Positions 16,972 to 25,948 of a DNA stretch of 40,329 bases are shown here, piece after piece. The DNA lies in assembly GCA_024680055.1 (NCBI GenBank), contig JAILCP010000068.1:1-40329 (forward strand), written 5' to 3'. Position 1 is the stretch's first letter; each line of letters begins with the position of its first letter. Source of the DNA: Lachnospiraceae bacterium. Lineage in GTDB: Bacteria; Bacillota; Clostridia; Lachnospirales; Lachnospiraceae. Under the pieces are notes generated by a model, which searched no databases, was not told where the DNA came from, and worked only from the letters and a program-made list of their open reading frames with translations. The position numbers and the translations under genes are program-made.

Positions 16972-18247
16972 AAGCCTTCACTTCTCCAAGATAGGACAAT
17001 GATCCAAAAGCCAATACCATGTGATTAGCCCCCTTACATTTTTTCATTGCAAGGTCCACTGCTTCTTCACAGGAATCACATGCTGTTACCTCTTGTAAAT
17101 AGTCATTGGCCACCGTCTTTAATTGTGTTGCATTCATTCCACGCGCACTTTTTGGTGTTACGCAAAAAGCGTCCTCTCCAAGGGGTAGCACTCTTGAGAA
17201 AATCCCATGATAATCCTTATCCTTTAAGACCCCAATTACAAAATGAATATGATATCCCTCAAACAGATTTTTCAAGGTTTTGGAAAGCTCTTTTGCAGCC
17301 CCCGGATTGTGACATCCGTCAATGATGCACAGCGGTTTTCTGCAAATGCACTCAAATCGGCCGCTCCATACGGTGTGTCTCCACGCCTCTTTGATCTTAT
17401 CTATATGCTCATCCAAGGACAGTTCTCCTGTTTTTTGAAGCACTTTTAGCGTGGTCATTGCCACTGCAAAATTTTCTCTCTGAAAACTGCCTGTCATATG
17501 CAGGGTAAAATCTCCATATTCTTTGTCATTTAAGGTCAAACTTTCAAGTGTCATCCCTTTAATAGGATAGTCCAGGCTGTCTGCAAAGTAAAGCAAATCT
17601 TTGCCCTTTCCGTGGTTTTTTATCACCTGATTTACAGACCTTTCCTGCTTTAGAGCAACACAAGGACACCCCTCTTTTATAATGCCGGCTTTCTTGGCTG
17701 CAATTTCTTCGATGGTATCCCCCAAAAACTGCATATGATCCATACTGATGGATGTAATCACGCTGATAAGAGGTTCTTTGATTACATTGGTGGCATCGCT
17801 TTCACCACCCATACCAACTTCCATAAGTGTATAATCACATTGTTTCTCCTTAAAGTATAAAAAAGCCGCCGCCGTTTCCACTTCAAATTCGGTGGGATGG
17901 TGATACCCTTTTAAAACCATGCAGTCACAGGCTTCTTTTACCTCGGTCATAATTCTTGCAAGCTCAGCTTTTTCAATTGGCTTATTTTGCACCTTTATGA
18001 TTTCTTCGTCATAAAACACAGCAGGGGAAGTATATCTTCCCACCTTGTAGCCCATGGCCATAAGCGCCTGCTCCAACAAGGTACCGGTAGATCCCTTCCC
18101 GTTCGTTCCTGCAATATGTATTATTTTTCCGTAGTCCTGCGGATTACCCAAGATTTCACACAACCTTGTAATGGTTTCCATGCCAAGGACAGATCCCAAA
18201 GAGGCCGTCTTTTCAAGAAACCTTCTCAGTTCATTTTCCGTCATCAT
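16940..18247 (-). CDS. folC: Folylpolyglutamate synthase / dihydrofolate synthase
   Basis: It ligates glutamate to dihydropteroate and/or folates with ATP; whether one or both activities are present cannot be told from sequence. The 435-residue length is typical. The Mur-ligase-type P-loop IHIAGTNGKGSTG lies at about residues 43-55. The Ser/Thr-rich metal-binding loop (YTSPAVF), the GGESDATN segment and the IDGCHNPGA signature are also present. The ATG overlaps the parC stop codon as ATGA, a classic translational-coupling arrangement. The C-terminus overlaps the HD gene. Confidence 0.95.
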   Translation of the reverse strand: MMTENELRRFLEKTASLGSVLGMETITRLCEILGNPQDYGKIIHIAGTNGKGSTGTLLEQALMAMGYKVGRYTSPAVFYDEEIIKVQNKPIEKAELARIMTEVKEACDCMVLKGYHHPTEFEVETAAAFLYFKEKQCDYTLMEVGMGGESDATNVIKEPLISVITSISMDHMQFLGDTIEEIAAKKAGIIKEGCPCVALKQERSVNQVIKNHGKGKDLLYFADSLDYPIKGMTLESLTLNDKEYGDFTLHMTGSFQRENFAVAMTTLKVLQKTGELSLDEHIDKIKEAWRHTVWSGRFECICRKPLCIIDGCHNPGAAKELSKTLKNLFEGYHIHFVIGVLKDKDYHGIFSRVLPLGEDAFCVTPKSARGMNATQLKTVANDYLQEVTACDSCEEAVDLAMKKCKGANHMVLAFGSLSYLGEVKAYVNGICEQTD

Positions 18248-20496
18248 CTTTTGGTTCCTTTACCGTCTCTCTTTGCCATATGTAAGCGATGAAAAGCCAC
18301 CTTTTCACCACCACGTTCCACAAACAATTCATCCCCTTCTGTCAGGATAAAAATGTTTCTCAATTTATCGGTTTTTCCAAGTTTCATTCCTCGGACCCCA
18401 ATGGCCGCCTTCTTCTTCTCCGGAACCTCTGAAATCTGGAAGCGCAACCTGTAGCCTGCTTCACTTTCCATAACAATATTTTCCATTCCGGTGACAAGGG
18501 CCACCTTCATCAGAGTCTGATTTTCGTTCAGCTTTGTGGCTGCGGTGGTACGTTTTGCCACATCAAATTCCGATCCTTTTACCAACTTTAACATACCGTC
18601 GGAGGATCCCATAAATACCATACTGTTTCTCAGTTCCATCATGGAATTTACGTATACGATTTCTTCTTTTGCACTGCTGAAATTACTGATATTATCCACC
18701 GGTTTTCCTTTGTCACGGAATCTTCCGAAAGGAACATCCATCACTTTGATGGTATGTAACTGTCCCTGCTTTGTAAAAATACAAATCTTTCCGGTGTTCA
18801 TACAATGAATTACGTACTTGTTTTCCGTCTGGGCCGCTTCCATGTTTCGTTCATAGGTGTTTAAATCTACCGTCTTAACATAGCCAAAACGATCCATTAA
18901 GAACACCACCTCTTGCTCCTGCACCTTCTGTTCTTCAATTACAATTTCTTTTGCATTCTCAATTAAGGTGCGACGATTCCTGCCGTAGGCTTTTTTAATT
19001 TCATCCAGTTCATTGATGAGAACCTTGGCCATAGCCATACGACTTCCCAAAATTGTTTCGTATTCACTGATTTTCTTTAAGGACTCTTCATGCTCCTTCA
19101 TTAAAGCTTCAATCTCAAGTCCGATTAATTTATATAAACGCATCTCTAAAATAGCGGTTGCCTGTCTTTGTGTAAAACAAAGCTTGGCAGCCTGCTTTTT
19201 CGATGCCTGGCTTTTAAATTTAATGTTGTCTGTAACTCCTTCTGTTAAGCACAGTTTGGCTTCTGCCATGCTGTGACTTCCACGAAGAATTTCGATGATT
19301 AAGTCAATCACATCACAGGCCTTAATCAAACCTTCCTGGATTTCCTTTTTCTCAAGCTCTTTTTGAAGTAAGGTCTTGTATTTTCTTGTATGTACCTCAT
19401 ATTGGAAGTTTACATGGTGGCGAATAATTCCGTCCAGGCCAAGAGTCTCCGGTCTTCCGTCGCTTACCGCCAGCATATTCACACCAAAGGTATCTTCCAG
19501 TCTTGTTTTCTTGTAAAGCAAATTGGTAAGATATTCCGTATCCGCGCCCCTGCGAAGTTCAATTACAATACGAATTCCTTCTTTTGAGGACTGATTTGAA
19601 ATATCCACAATGTCTGTGGTCTTTTTGGATTCCACAAGGGCATATACATCGTTTAAAAACTTTCCGATGTTGGCTCCAATCATGGTATAAGGAATTTCTG
19701 TGATTACAAGTTGTTCCTTTCCTCCCTTAAGCTTCTCCACTTCCACCTTGCCGCGAATCTTAATCTTTCCGCTTCCTGTCATGTAAATATCCAGCAAATC
19801 ATCCTGATTCACCACAATACCACCGGTTGGGAAATCCGGTCCCTTGACATACTCCATCAATTCTTCCACAGAAATATCCGGATTCTTAATATAGGCTTTC
19901 ACAGCGTCCACAGTTTCACCCAGATTGTGAGGTGGAATACTGGTGGCCATACCAACTGCAATACCTTCCGCACCGTTTACAAGAAGATTCGGTACTTTTA
20001 CCGGTAGTACCACAGGTTCCTTCTCTGTCTCGTCAAAGTTGGGACGAAAATCCACCACGTCTTTGTCAAGATCTGCAAGAAATGCCTCCTGGGTAACCTT
20101 TTGCAGTCTGGCCTCGGTATAACGCATAGCCGCCTGACCGTCTCCTTCAATGGAGCCAAAATTACCGTGACCATCCACCAGTGGCAGTCCCTTCTTAAAA
20201 TCCTGAGACATTACCACAAGAGAATCGTAAATGGAAGAATCTCCGTGAGGGTGATATTTACCCATGGTATCTCCCACAATACGGGCACACTTACGGTATG
20301 GCTTATCATATTTAATTCCCAGTTCGTACATATCGTACAAAACTCTTCGTTGTACCGGCTTCAATCCATCTCTTACATCCGGAAGGGCACGGTCCACAAT
20401 AACGCTCATGGCGTAATCAATATAGGACTTTTGCATCAGTTCCGAATACTCTGTTCGAACAATCTGCTCTTCTACTTCTACCTGCTGTTTACTCAT
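18244..20496 (-). CDS. parC: DNA topoisomerase IV subunit A (ParC-like)
   Basis: The DNA-breakage subunit of a type IIA topoisomerase, 750 residues. The active-site tyrosine is Y126 (AAMRYTEAR). The quinolone-resistance region reads YHPHGDSSIYD with S87 and D91, the drug-sensitive type. The C-terminal part has beta-pinwheel-like repeats, but I see no GyrA box (QRRGGKG), and the protein is shorter than usual GyrA. Both points favour topoisomerase IV, which decatenates chromosomes, over gyrase. It lies 11 bases after parE and overlaps folC by 4. A paralogous gyrase would be expected near dnaA, outside the window. Confidence 0.85.
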   Translation of the reverse strand: MSKQQVEVEEQIVRTEYSELMQKSYIDYAMSVIVDRALPDVRDGLKPVQRRVLYDMYELGIKYDKPYRKCARIVGDTMGKYHPHGDSSIYDSLVVMSQDFKKGLPLVDGHGNFGSIEGDGQAAMRYTEARLQKVTQEAFLADLDKDVVDFRPNFDETEKEPVVLPVKVPNLLVNGAEGIAVGMATSIPPHNLGETVDAVKAYIKNPDISVEELMEYVKGPDFPTGGIVVNQDDLLDIYMTGSGKIKIRGKVEVEKLKGGKEQLVITEIPYTMIGANIGKFLNDVYALVESKKTTDIVDISNQSSKEGIRIVIELRRGADTEYLTNLLYKKTRLEDTFGVNMLAVSDGRPETLGLDGIIRHHVNFQYEVHTRKYKTLLQKELEKKEIQEGLIKACDVIDLIIEILRGSHSMAEAKLCLTEGVTDNIKFKSQASKKQAAKLCFTQRQATAILEMRLYKLIGLEIEALMKEHEESLKKISEYETILGSRMAMAKVLINELDEIKKAYGRNRRTLIENAKEIVIEEQKVQEQEVVFLMDRFGYVKTVDLNTYERNMEAAQTENKYVIHCMNTGKICIFTKQGQLHTIKVMDVPFGRFRDKGKPVDNISNFSSAKEEIVYVNSMMELRNSMVFMGSSDGMLKLVKGSEFDVAKRTTAATKLNENQTLMKVALVTGMENIVMESEAGYRLRFQISEVPEKKKAAIGVRGMKLGKTDKLRNIFILTEGDELFVERGGEKVAFHRLHMAKRDGKGTKR

Positions 20497-20507
20497 TACC
20501 TACCTCA

Positions 20508-22433
20508 CTATATATCCAAATCTGCATCCTGTGCATTCTCGTAAATAAACTTCTTTCTTGGTACCACGTCATTTCCCATAAGCATCTGGGTAACATCGGA
20601 AGCCATTCTGGCATCTTCAATCTCCACCAGCTTCAAAACCCTTGTTTCCGGATTTAAAGTGGTTTCCCATAACTGCTGGGCATCCATTTCTCCAAGACCT
20701 TTGTAACGCTGCAAAGTGAACTTTTCACCGGTATGCTTCTTACGATAACGTTCCAGGGCCGCATCGTCGTAAAGATACTCTCCTTCTCCCTTGGACGGAA
20801 TGGTTTTATAAAGAGGCGGCATTGCAATGTACACGTGTCCCTCTGAAATCAATTCCGGCATAAAACGATAAAACAAGGTTAAAAGCAATGTGGAAATATG
20901 CGCTCCGTCCACGTCCGCATCTGCCATGATAACAATCTTGTGGTAGCGCAATTTTTCAATGTCAAAATCGTTTCCGTATCCTTCGGAGAATCCACATCCA
21001 AAGGCATTGATCATGGTCTTGATTTCCGCATTGGCAAGCACCTTATCGATGGTAGCCTTCTCCACATTTAAAATCTTTCCTCGAATAGGTAAAATAGCCT
21101 GATACATACGGTTTCGCGCCGTCTTGGCACTTCCCCCCGCAGAATCTCCCTCCACAATGAAGATTTCGCACTTCTGCGCATCTTTACTTACACAATTGGC
21201 CAGCTTTCCGTTGGAGTCAAAGGAAAACTTGGTCTTGGTCAAAAGATTGGTCTTGGCCTTTTCTTCGGTCTTTCGGATCTTGGCTGCCTTTTCTACACAG
21301 CCAATTACATTCTTTAACACTTCCACATTTCGGTCAAAGAATAACTGTATCTCATCACCGGTAACCTTTGCTGCAACTCTGGATGCATCCTGGTTATCCA
21401 GCTTGGTCTTTGTCTGTCCTTCAAAACGAGGATCCGGATGTTTCATGGAAATAACCGCAGTCATACCGTTACGAACATCGGCTCCGGTAAAATTACTGTC
21501 CTTTTCCTTTAAGATTCCAAGTTCTCTGGCATAGTTATTGATTACCGTAGTAAACTGGGTCTTAAATCCGGTAATGTGTGCTCCACCTTCTGCGTTGTAA
21601 ATATTGTTACAAAAGCCAAGCACCATCTCGCGAAATTCATTGGTATACTGAAATGCCACTTCCACTTCAATTCCCTCTGCCTCGCCGTTAAAATATACAA
21701 CATCATGAACCGTTTCCACGTTCTTGTTCAACTCATGAACAAAACCTACAATTCCTTCCGGCTCATGGAAAATCACTTCTTCCTTCTGTTCGGTTCTCAT
21801 ATCCCTAAACACAATGGTAAGTCTTGGATTGAGATAGGCCGTTTCGTGAAGTCTGCTCTTTACATCCTCGGCCACGAATTTGGTTTTTTCAAAAATCTCA
21901 CCATCCGGCAGAAAATTAATGGTTGTTCCCGTCTCTTTGGTCTTTCCGATCACCGGCAACAATCCGTTTTCCAAATCGATCACCGGATGTCCCTGCTCAT
22001 AGCGGTCGTGATGAATCTTTCCATCCAATCGCACCTGCACATCCAGATAGGCTGACAGGGCATTTACAACGGAAGATCCCACACCGTGCAAACCACCGCT
22101 TGTCTTATATGCCGCATTGTCAAACTTTCCACCTGCGTGTAATGTGGTAAAAACAACACGCTCTGCAGACATTCCCATCTTATGCATTCCCACAGGAATA
22201 CCACGTCCATCGTCTGCTACGGTACAAGAGCCGTCCGCCTCAAGAGTCACATAGATATGATTGCAATATCCTGCCAAATGCTCATCCACTGCATTATCCA
22301 CAATTTCATAAATCAGATGATGAAGTCCTTTCCTGGAAACACTTCCAATATACATTCCAGGTCGCTTACGAACGGCCTCCAATCCTTCTAAAACTGTAAT
22401 ACTACTGGCATCGTATGCTGCTTTCTTTGCCAT
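20508..22433 (-). CDS. parE: DNA topoisomerase IV subunit B (ParE-like ATPase)
   Basis: The ATPase subunit of the same enzyme, 641 residues. GHKL-ATPase motifs include EIVDNAVDEH with the catalytic Glu, DDGRGIP and GLHGVGSSVVNALS. The TOPRIM motifs are EGDSAGGSA and DADVDGAHI, and the C-terminus has RYKGLGEMD. The segment IRGKILNVEKA is rather GyrB-like, so the parE label leans on pairing with a subunit A lacking the GyrA box. It is the first gene of the topoisomerase/folate operon and diverges from the 85-residue orphan gene. Confidence 0.85.
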   Translation of the reverse strand: MAKKAAYDASSITVLEGLEAVRKRPGMYIGSVSRKGLHHLIYEIVDNAVDEHLAGYCNHIYVTLEADGSCTVADDGRGIPVGMHKMGMSAERVVFTTLHAGGKFDNAAYKTSGGLHGVGSSVVNALSAYLDVQVRLDGKIHHDRYEQGHPVIDLENGLLPVIGKTKETGTTINFLPDGEIFEKTKFVAEDVKSRLHETAYLNPRLTIVFRDMRTEQKEEVIFHEPEGIVGFVHELNKNVETVHDVVYFNGEAEGIEVEVAFQYTNEFREMVLGFCNNIYNAEGGAHITGFKTQFTTVINNYARELGILKEKDSNFTGADVRNGMTAVISMKHPDPRFEGQTKTKLDNQDASRVAAKVTGDEIQLFFDRNVEVLKNVIGCVEKAAKIRKTEEKAKTNLLTKTKFSFDSNGKLANCVSKDAQKCEIFIVEGDSAGGSAKTARNRMYQAILPIRGKILNVEKATIDKVLANAEIKTMINAFGCGFSEGYGNDFDIEKLRYHKIVIMADADVDGAHISTLLLTLFYRFMPELISEGHVYIAMPPLYKTIPSKGEGEYLYDDAALERYRKKHTGEKFTLQRYKGLGEMDAQQLWETTLNPETRVLKLVEIEDARMASDVTQMLMGNDVVPRKKFIYENAQDADLDI

Positions 22434-22476
22434 TTATCTTCCTCCTTTGGGCGAATTTTCCCACTTACATTTACTT

Positions 22477-22506
22477 AGAATAGCACAAGAATTTGTATTT
22501 TGTAAA
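22477..22506 (-). promoter_or_regulatory. Probable promoter of the parE-parC-fol operon
   Basis: On the minus strand TTTACA (22501-22506) and TATTCT (22477-22482) are 18 bases apart, 43 bases before the parE ATG. It is back to back with the strong plus-strand promoter at 22544. Confidence 0.5.
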
Positions 22507-22543
22507 GTCCTGCCCACCATATGTTCCATTTCCTATTTTTCAC

Positions 22544-22572
22544 TTGACGTATCGAACGCATGTTTGTATAAT
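22544..22572 (+). promoter_or_regulatory. Strong sigma-A promoter for the 85-residue orphan gene
   Basis: TTGACG (22544-22549) and a perfect TATAAT (22567-22572) have a 17-base spacer. The gene's AAAGGAG site and ATG follow within 30 bases, so the leader would be short. Confidence 0.92.
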
Positions 22573-22601
22573 AGTAACACACAAAACGAAAGGAGTCAAT
22601 T

Positions 22602-22859
22602 ATGCTAAGAACCAAGTCGTTTCATTATTACAACCCGGGTACCGCAGTTCCGGTTATTGCATCCTTTAACCCTTCCGGAGAAATACGTCCCCTCTACCTT
22701 CGTATGGATGGAACGGTGCTTCGTATACGCTCTTTTTGGGTTAAGAGTCACCATCTGAATGCCATGGAATTCAACTGTAAAGTAATAGACAATAATTATA
22801 CCAAGAATATCCGGCTGATTTACTATATGTCTGAGGGTGTATGGATTTCACCGCCTTAA
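22602..22859 (+). CDS. Small orphan protein, unknown function
   Basis: An 85-residue soluble protein that I do not recognise. It is rich in aromatic and basic residues, has no signal peptide or membrane segment, and is predicted by eye to be mostly beta strand: alternating hydrophobic/polar patterns around PVIASFNPSGEIRPLYLRM and IRLIYYMSEG. A near-perfect promoter, a good ribosome binding site (AAAGGAG, 7 bases before the ATG) and a hairpin terminator frame it as a monocistronic gene, so it is very probably expressed. It lies alone on the plus strand between the topoisomerase/folate and glycolytic operons. Confidence 0.8.
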   Translation: MLRTKSFHYYNPGTAVPVIASFNPSGEIRPLYLRMDGTVLRIRSFWVKSHHLNAMEFNCKVIDNNYTKNIRLIYYMSEGVWISPP

Positions 22860-22865
22860 GTTCCA

Positions 22866-22910
22866 TAAAAAGAACTGTTGCACGAAATAATTCGTGCAAC
22901 AGCCCCTTTT
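22866..22910. terminator. Bidirectional terminator between the orphan gene and gpmI
   Basis: A perfect 12-bp stem (22875-22886 and 22891-22902) with a four-base loop has a short U-tract on each side. It serves convergent genes: the plus-strand orphan and the minus-strand glycolytic operon. Confidence 0.9.
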
Positions 22911-22918
22911 AACTATTA

Positions 22919-24463
22919 TTATGCTCTTTCAATTAACGAAGTTCCTGTCATTTCCTTTGGTTGTTCAAGTCCCATTACCTCAAGAAGTGTTGGTGCAATG
23001 TCAGCAAGACAACCGCCTTCACGAAGTTTTACATTTTCCTGATAGTTCACAAGAATGAACGGAACCGGATTGGTTGTATGCGCCGTATGCGGTTCCCCTG
23101 TCTCTGTATCTATCATCTTTTCCGCATTTCCGTGATCTGCACAGATGAACAATACTCCGCCGGTTTCTTTTACCGCATCTACCGCTTCTCCCACAAGCTG
23201 ATCCACCCGTTCCACCGCTTTTACCGCAGCCGGAATCACACCGGTGTGACCAACCATATCAGGGTTTGCAAAGTTAATAATAATCACATCGTATTTTTCT
23301 GACTTAATTGCTTCCACAAGGTCCATTCCCACTTCCGGAGCACTCATTTCAGGCTTCAAATCATAAGTTGCCACATCCTTCGGGCTGTTTACCAAAAGTC
23401 TTGCCTCATCCACATTTGGTTCTTCCACTCCTCCGTTAAAGAAGAAGGTTACATGGGCATACTTCTCTGTTTCCGCAAGACGAAGCTGCTTTTTACCGCA
23501 AGCTGCCAGATATTCGCCAAAGGTATTGGCAATGCTTTCCTTTTCAAAAGCAATAATTTTATTTGGAATGGTTTCATCATAGTCCTTGAAACATACATAG
23601 GTAAGCGGCATGAACTCTCTTTCAAATCCGGTAAAATCGTTGTCGCAAAAAGCTCTTGTAATTTCTCTTGCTCGATCCGGTCTGAAATTAAAGAAAATCA
23701 CAGAATCTTTTGATTTTACCAAAGATAACGGTGTGCCGTCTTCCTCTGTAATTACTGTTGGAAGTACAAATTCATCGGTAACATCCTTTGCGTAGGATTC
23801 TTCCATGGCCTTCACCGCAGAAGTTGCCATAACCCCTTTTCCTTTTACCAGGGAATCATAGGCAAGCTCAATACGATCCCAGTTGTTATCTCTGTCCATG
23901 GCATAATAGCGTCCTGAAATGGAGGCAATTTTACCGACGCCAAGTTCTGCCATTTTGTCTTCCAACTGTTCAATGTAATCCTTTCCGGAAGCCGGCGGTG
24001 TATCACGTCCGTCCAAAAAGGCATGTACATATACTCTGTCAAGACCTTCTCTTTTGGCCATTTCCAGCAATCCGTATAAGTGGGTAATGTGGCTGTGCAC
24101 TCCGCCGTCAGATAATAGCCCCCACAGATGTAAATCACTTCCATTTTCCTTACAGTTGTTGATGGCCTGAATTAATTTTTCGTTTTTGAAAAAATCACCG
24201 TCCTGAATGGCCTTTGTAATTCTGGTAAGGTCCTGGTATATAATACGACCTGCTCCAATATTCATATGACCTACTTCTGAATTTCCCATCTGTCCATCCG
24301 GAAGTCCCACATAACTTCCGGAAGCATTTCCTTTTGCAAAAGGATACTGCTTCATTAAGGTATCCATAACCGGTGTGTTTGCCATGGCAATTGCATTTCC
24401 CTCTTTGCAATCATCTAATCCATATCCATCCAACACCATTAATACAACCGGTTTTTTATTCAT
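22919..24463 (-). CDS. gpmI: 2,3-bisphosphoglycerate-independent phosphoglycerate mutase
   Basis: It interconverts 3- and 2-phosphoglycerate using two metal ions (usually Mn2+) and a phosphoserine intermediate. It is 514 residues, as usual. The alkaline-phosphatase-type metal site begins with LDGYG (residues 12-16), and the nucleophilic Ser lies in GNSEVGHMNIGAGR (about 61-74). The C-terminal metal ligands are in NFANPDMVGHTG and CADHGNAE. It is the last gene of the glycolytic operon, downstream of the CapA-type lipoprotein gene. Confidence 0.97.
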   Translation of the reverse strand: MNKKPVVLMVLDGYGLDDCKEGNAIAMANTPVMDTLMKQYPFAKGNASGSYVGLPDGQMGNSEVGHMNIGAGRIIYQDLTRITKAIQDGDFFKNEKLIQAINNCKENGSDLHLWGLLSDGGVHSHITHLYGLLEMAKREGLDRVYVHAFLDGRDTPPASGKDYIEQLEDKMAELGVGKIASISGRYYAMDRDNNWDRIELAYDSLVKGKGVMATSAVKAMEESYAKDVTDEFVLPTVITEEDGTPLSLVKSKDSVIFFNFRPDRAREITRAFCDNDFTGFEREFMPLTYVCFKDYDETIPNKIIAFEKESIANTFGEYLAACGKKQLRLAETEKYAHVTFFFNGGVEEPNVDEARLLVNSPKDVATYDLKPEMSAPEVGMDLVEAIKSEKYDVIIINFANPDMVGHTGVIPAAVKAVERVDQLVGEAVDAVKETGGVLFICADHGNAEKMIDTETGEPHTAHTTNPVPFILVNYQENVKLREGGCLADIAPTLLEVMGLEQPKEMTGTSLIERA

Positions 24464-24490
24464 ATCAATCCCTCTTTCTGTCTTATATTA

Positions 24491-25927
24491 TCAATTATTA
24501 TAGTTATGGGCACTGTTCTCTGAATTTATCAAGTGCCCGTCGTTGTCAATCTTTGCTCCATTTGAAATTTTATTCATATGTTCATATGCTTTTTGTATGG
24601 ATTTCTTACTTTTAAGCATACTGGTTTTATAATTTTTATAGTAACAAGGCAGAAAACTATAATCCACCGTCATGTCCTCGTGTATAACAATCTGCGCCAA
24701 TCCCGTTGCCGGTGCATTGGGCTCATTCCAATCAAACCAAAAGTTTCCCAGGCTATAATAAATCGGTACTCCTTTATAATATTGTATCCCTTGTAAACAA
24801 TGTGTGTGATTTCCAATAATCACATCGGCCCCGGCATCCACAAAGGTTCGTGCCAGTGCGCTCTGATCCCCGCCAAAATAAGAATTTCCTTCCGTTCCCC
24901 AGTGTACATAGACAATCACGTAATCGGCGTGTTCTCTTGCCTCTTGAATGACTTTCACGTATTTTTTCGGATGCAACGTCTTTAATACTCCGGGAGTTGT
25001 TTCTGTTGCCTCTTTTGTAAACTGCAGTGTTCGTTCAATCTGGGTCGCTGACGTAATGGCAATCTTCTTCCCATTTATGATAAAATAAGAAATTTTTGAC
25101 GCTTCTTCCAGATTCTTTCCTGCACCCACATATGGGACCTTATAATCATCCAAAACCTTCATGGTTTCCAGGAGTCCCTCTTGGCCGTAATCGTAAGCAT
25201 GGTTATTGGCCAATGACACAATATCCACTCCCAGTTCCTGTAACATTTCTGCCCTCTTTGGTTTTGCCTGAAAGGTGTAGGTTTTTCCCGCCAGAGGTGT
25301 ACCGCCGGTTCCATAGGTAAACTCATTATTTAACATGAGAAGATCCGCATCCCGCATTTCTTTCACTAAATTCTCCGAAAAACAATCTTTGATGGATTTC
25401 TTCTTTTCATCCATATACTGAATGTTAGGCCATGACTGGTCAAAGTTTACATCGCCTGCAAAATCCATCACAACATCCGTACTGTTTTTTGAATTCATCA
25501 CATACACATGGTCCAAATCCTCTGTATGTACGCCACAATCCGCACAATAATAAATCCAAAGTGTATGAAGGGTTTGTCCGGTTAAACGCCGATAAATCTG
25601 TGCGTCCTCCCCTTTTTTTAGCCCTTGCTCCAACTTTCGGTAGAGGGATTGACCATATTTGCTGTAAAACCACAAAAAGAAACTCTCATCCAGACTGTAA
25701 TCATATGAATTTGCTTTATTAGAAGTATTCAGACAGCTTTCTGTCACCTGATCCAAATCCTTCATAATATGTCTTTTTACAGCATCAGAAGCTTCCCCGG
25801 ATTTCTCCGTGGAAGCTTTTGATGATTTGTTTGCAATACCGGTCTCTTTTTCCTTGTCCCCGCAACCTGTCAGCAACAGTCCAAGTAAAACCAGTATCAT
25901 ACCTGTTCCTATAATTGACCGCTTCAA
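24491..25927 (-). CDS. CapA-family (PGA_cap) lipoprotein, metallophosphatase fold
   Basis: A 478-residue exported lipoprotein. The signal peptide ends in lipobox LLTGC at about residues 18-22, followed by a charged linker of about 35 residues and a helical region to about 140. The C-terminal two thirds is a CapA domain with the GDVNFD, NNEFTYG, LANNHAYDYG, VHWGTE and GNHTHCLQG motifs of the calcineurin-like fold. CapA takes part in poly-gamma-glutamate capsule export, but other capBC genes are absent, so that role is not shown. The start is a TTG; later ATGs would destroy the signal peptide. It sits between tpiA and gpmI. Confidence 0.88.
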   Translation of the reverse strand: MKRSIIGTGMILVLLGLLLTGCGDKEKETGIANKSSKASTEKSGEASDAVKRHIMKDLDQVTESCLNTSNKANSYDYSLDESFFLWFYSKYGQSLYRKLEQGLKKGEDAQIYRRLTGQTLHTLWIYYCADCGVHTEDLDHVYVMNSKNSTDVVMDFAGDVNFDQSWPNIQYMDEKKKSIKDCFSENLVKEMRDADLLMLNNEFTYGTGGTPLAGKTYTFQAKPKRAEMLQELGVDIVSLANNHAYDYGQEGLLETMKVLDDYKVPYVGAGKNLEEASKISYFIINGKKIAITSATQIERTLQFTKEATETTPGVLKTLHPKKYVKVIQEAREHADYVIVYVHWGTEGNSYFGGDQSALARTFVDAGADVIIGNHTHCLQGIQYYKGVPIYYSLGNFWFDWNEPNAPATGLAQIVIHEDMTVDYSFLPCYYKNYKTSMLKSKKSIQKAYEHMNKISNGAKIDNDGHLINSENSAHNYNN

Positions 25928-25948
25928 TAATTGTCCTCTTTTTGTTTC

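Noticed and set aside
18244-22433. Calling the pair gyrA/gyrB
   Set aside because: Subunit A is short and lacks a visible GyrA box, and its quinolone region is ParC-like; subunit B has some GyrB-like sequence, so the call is kept as topoisomerase IV with moderate confidence.
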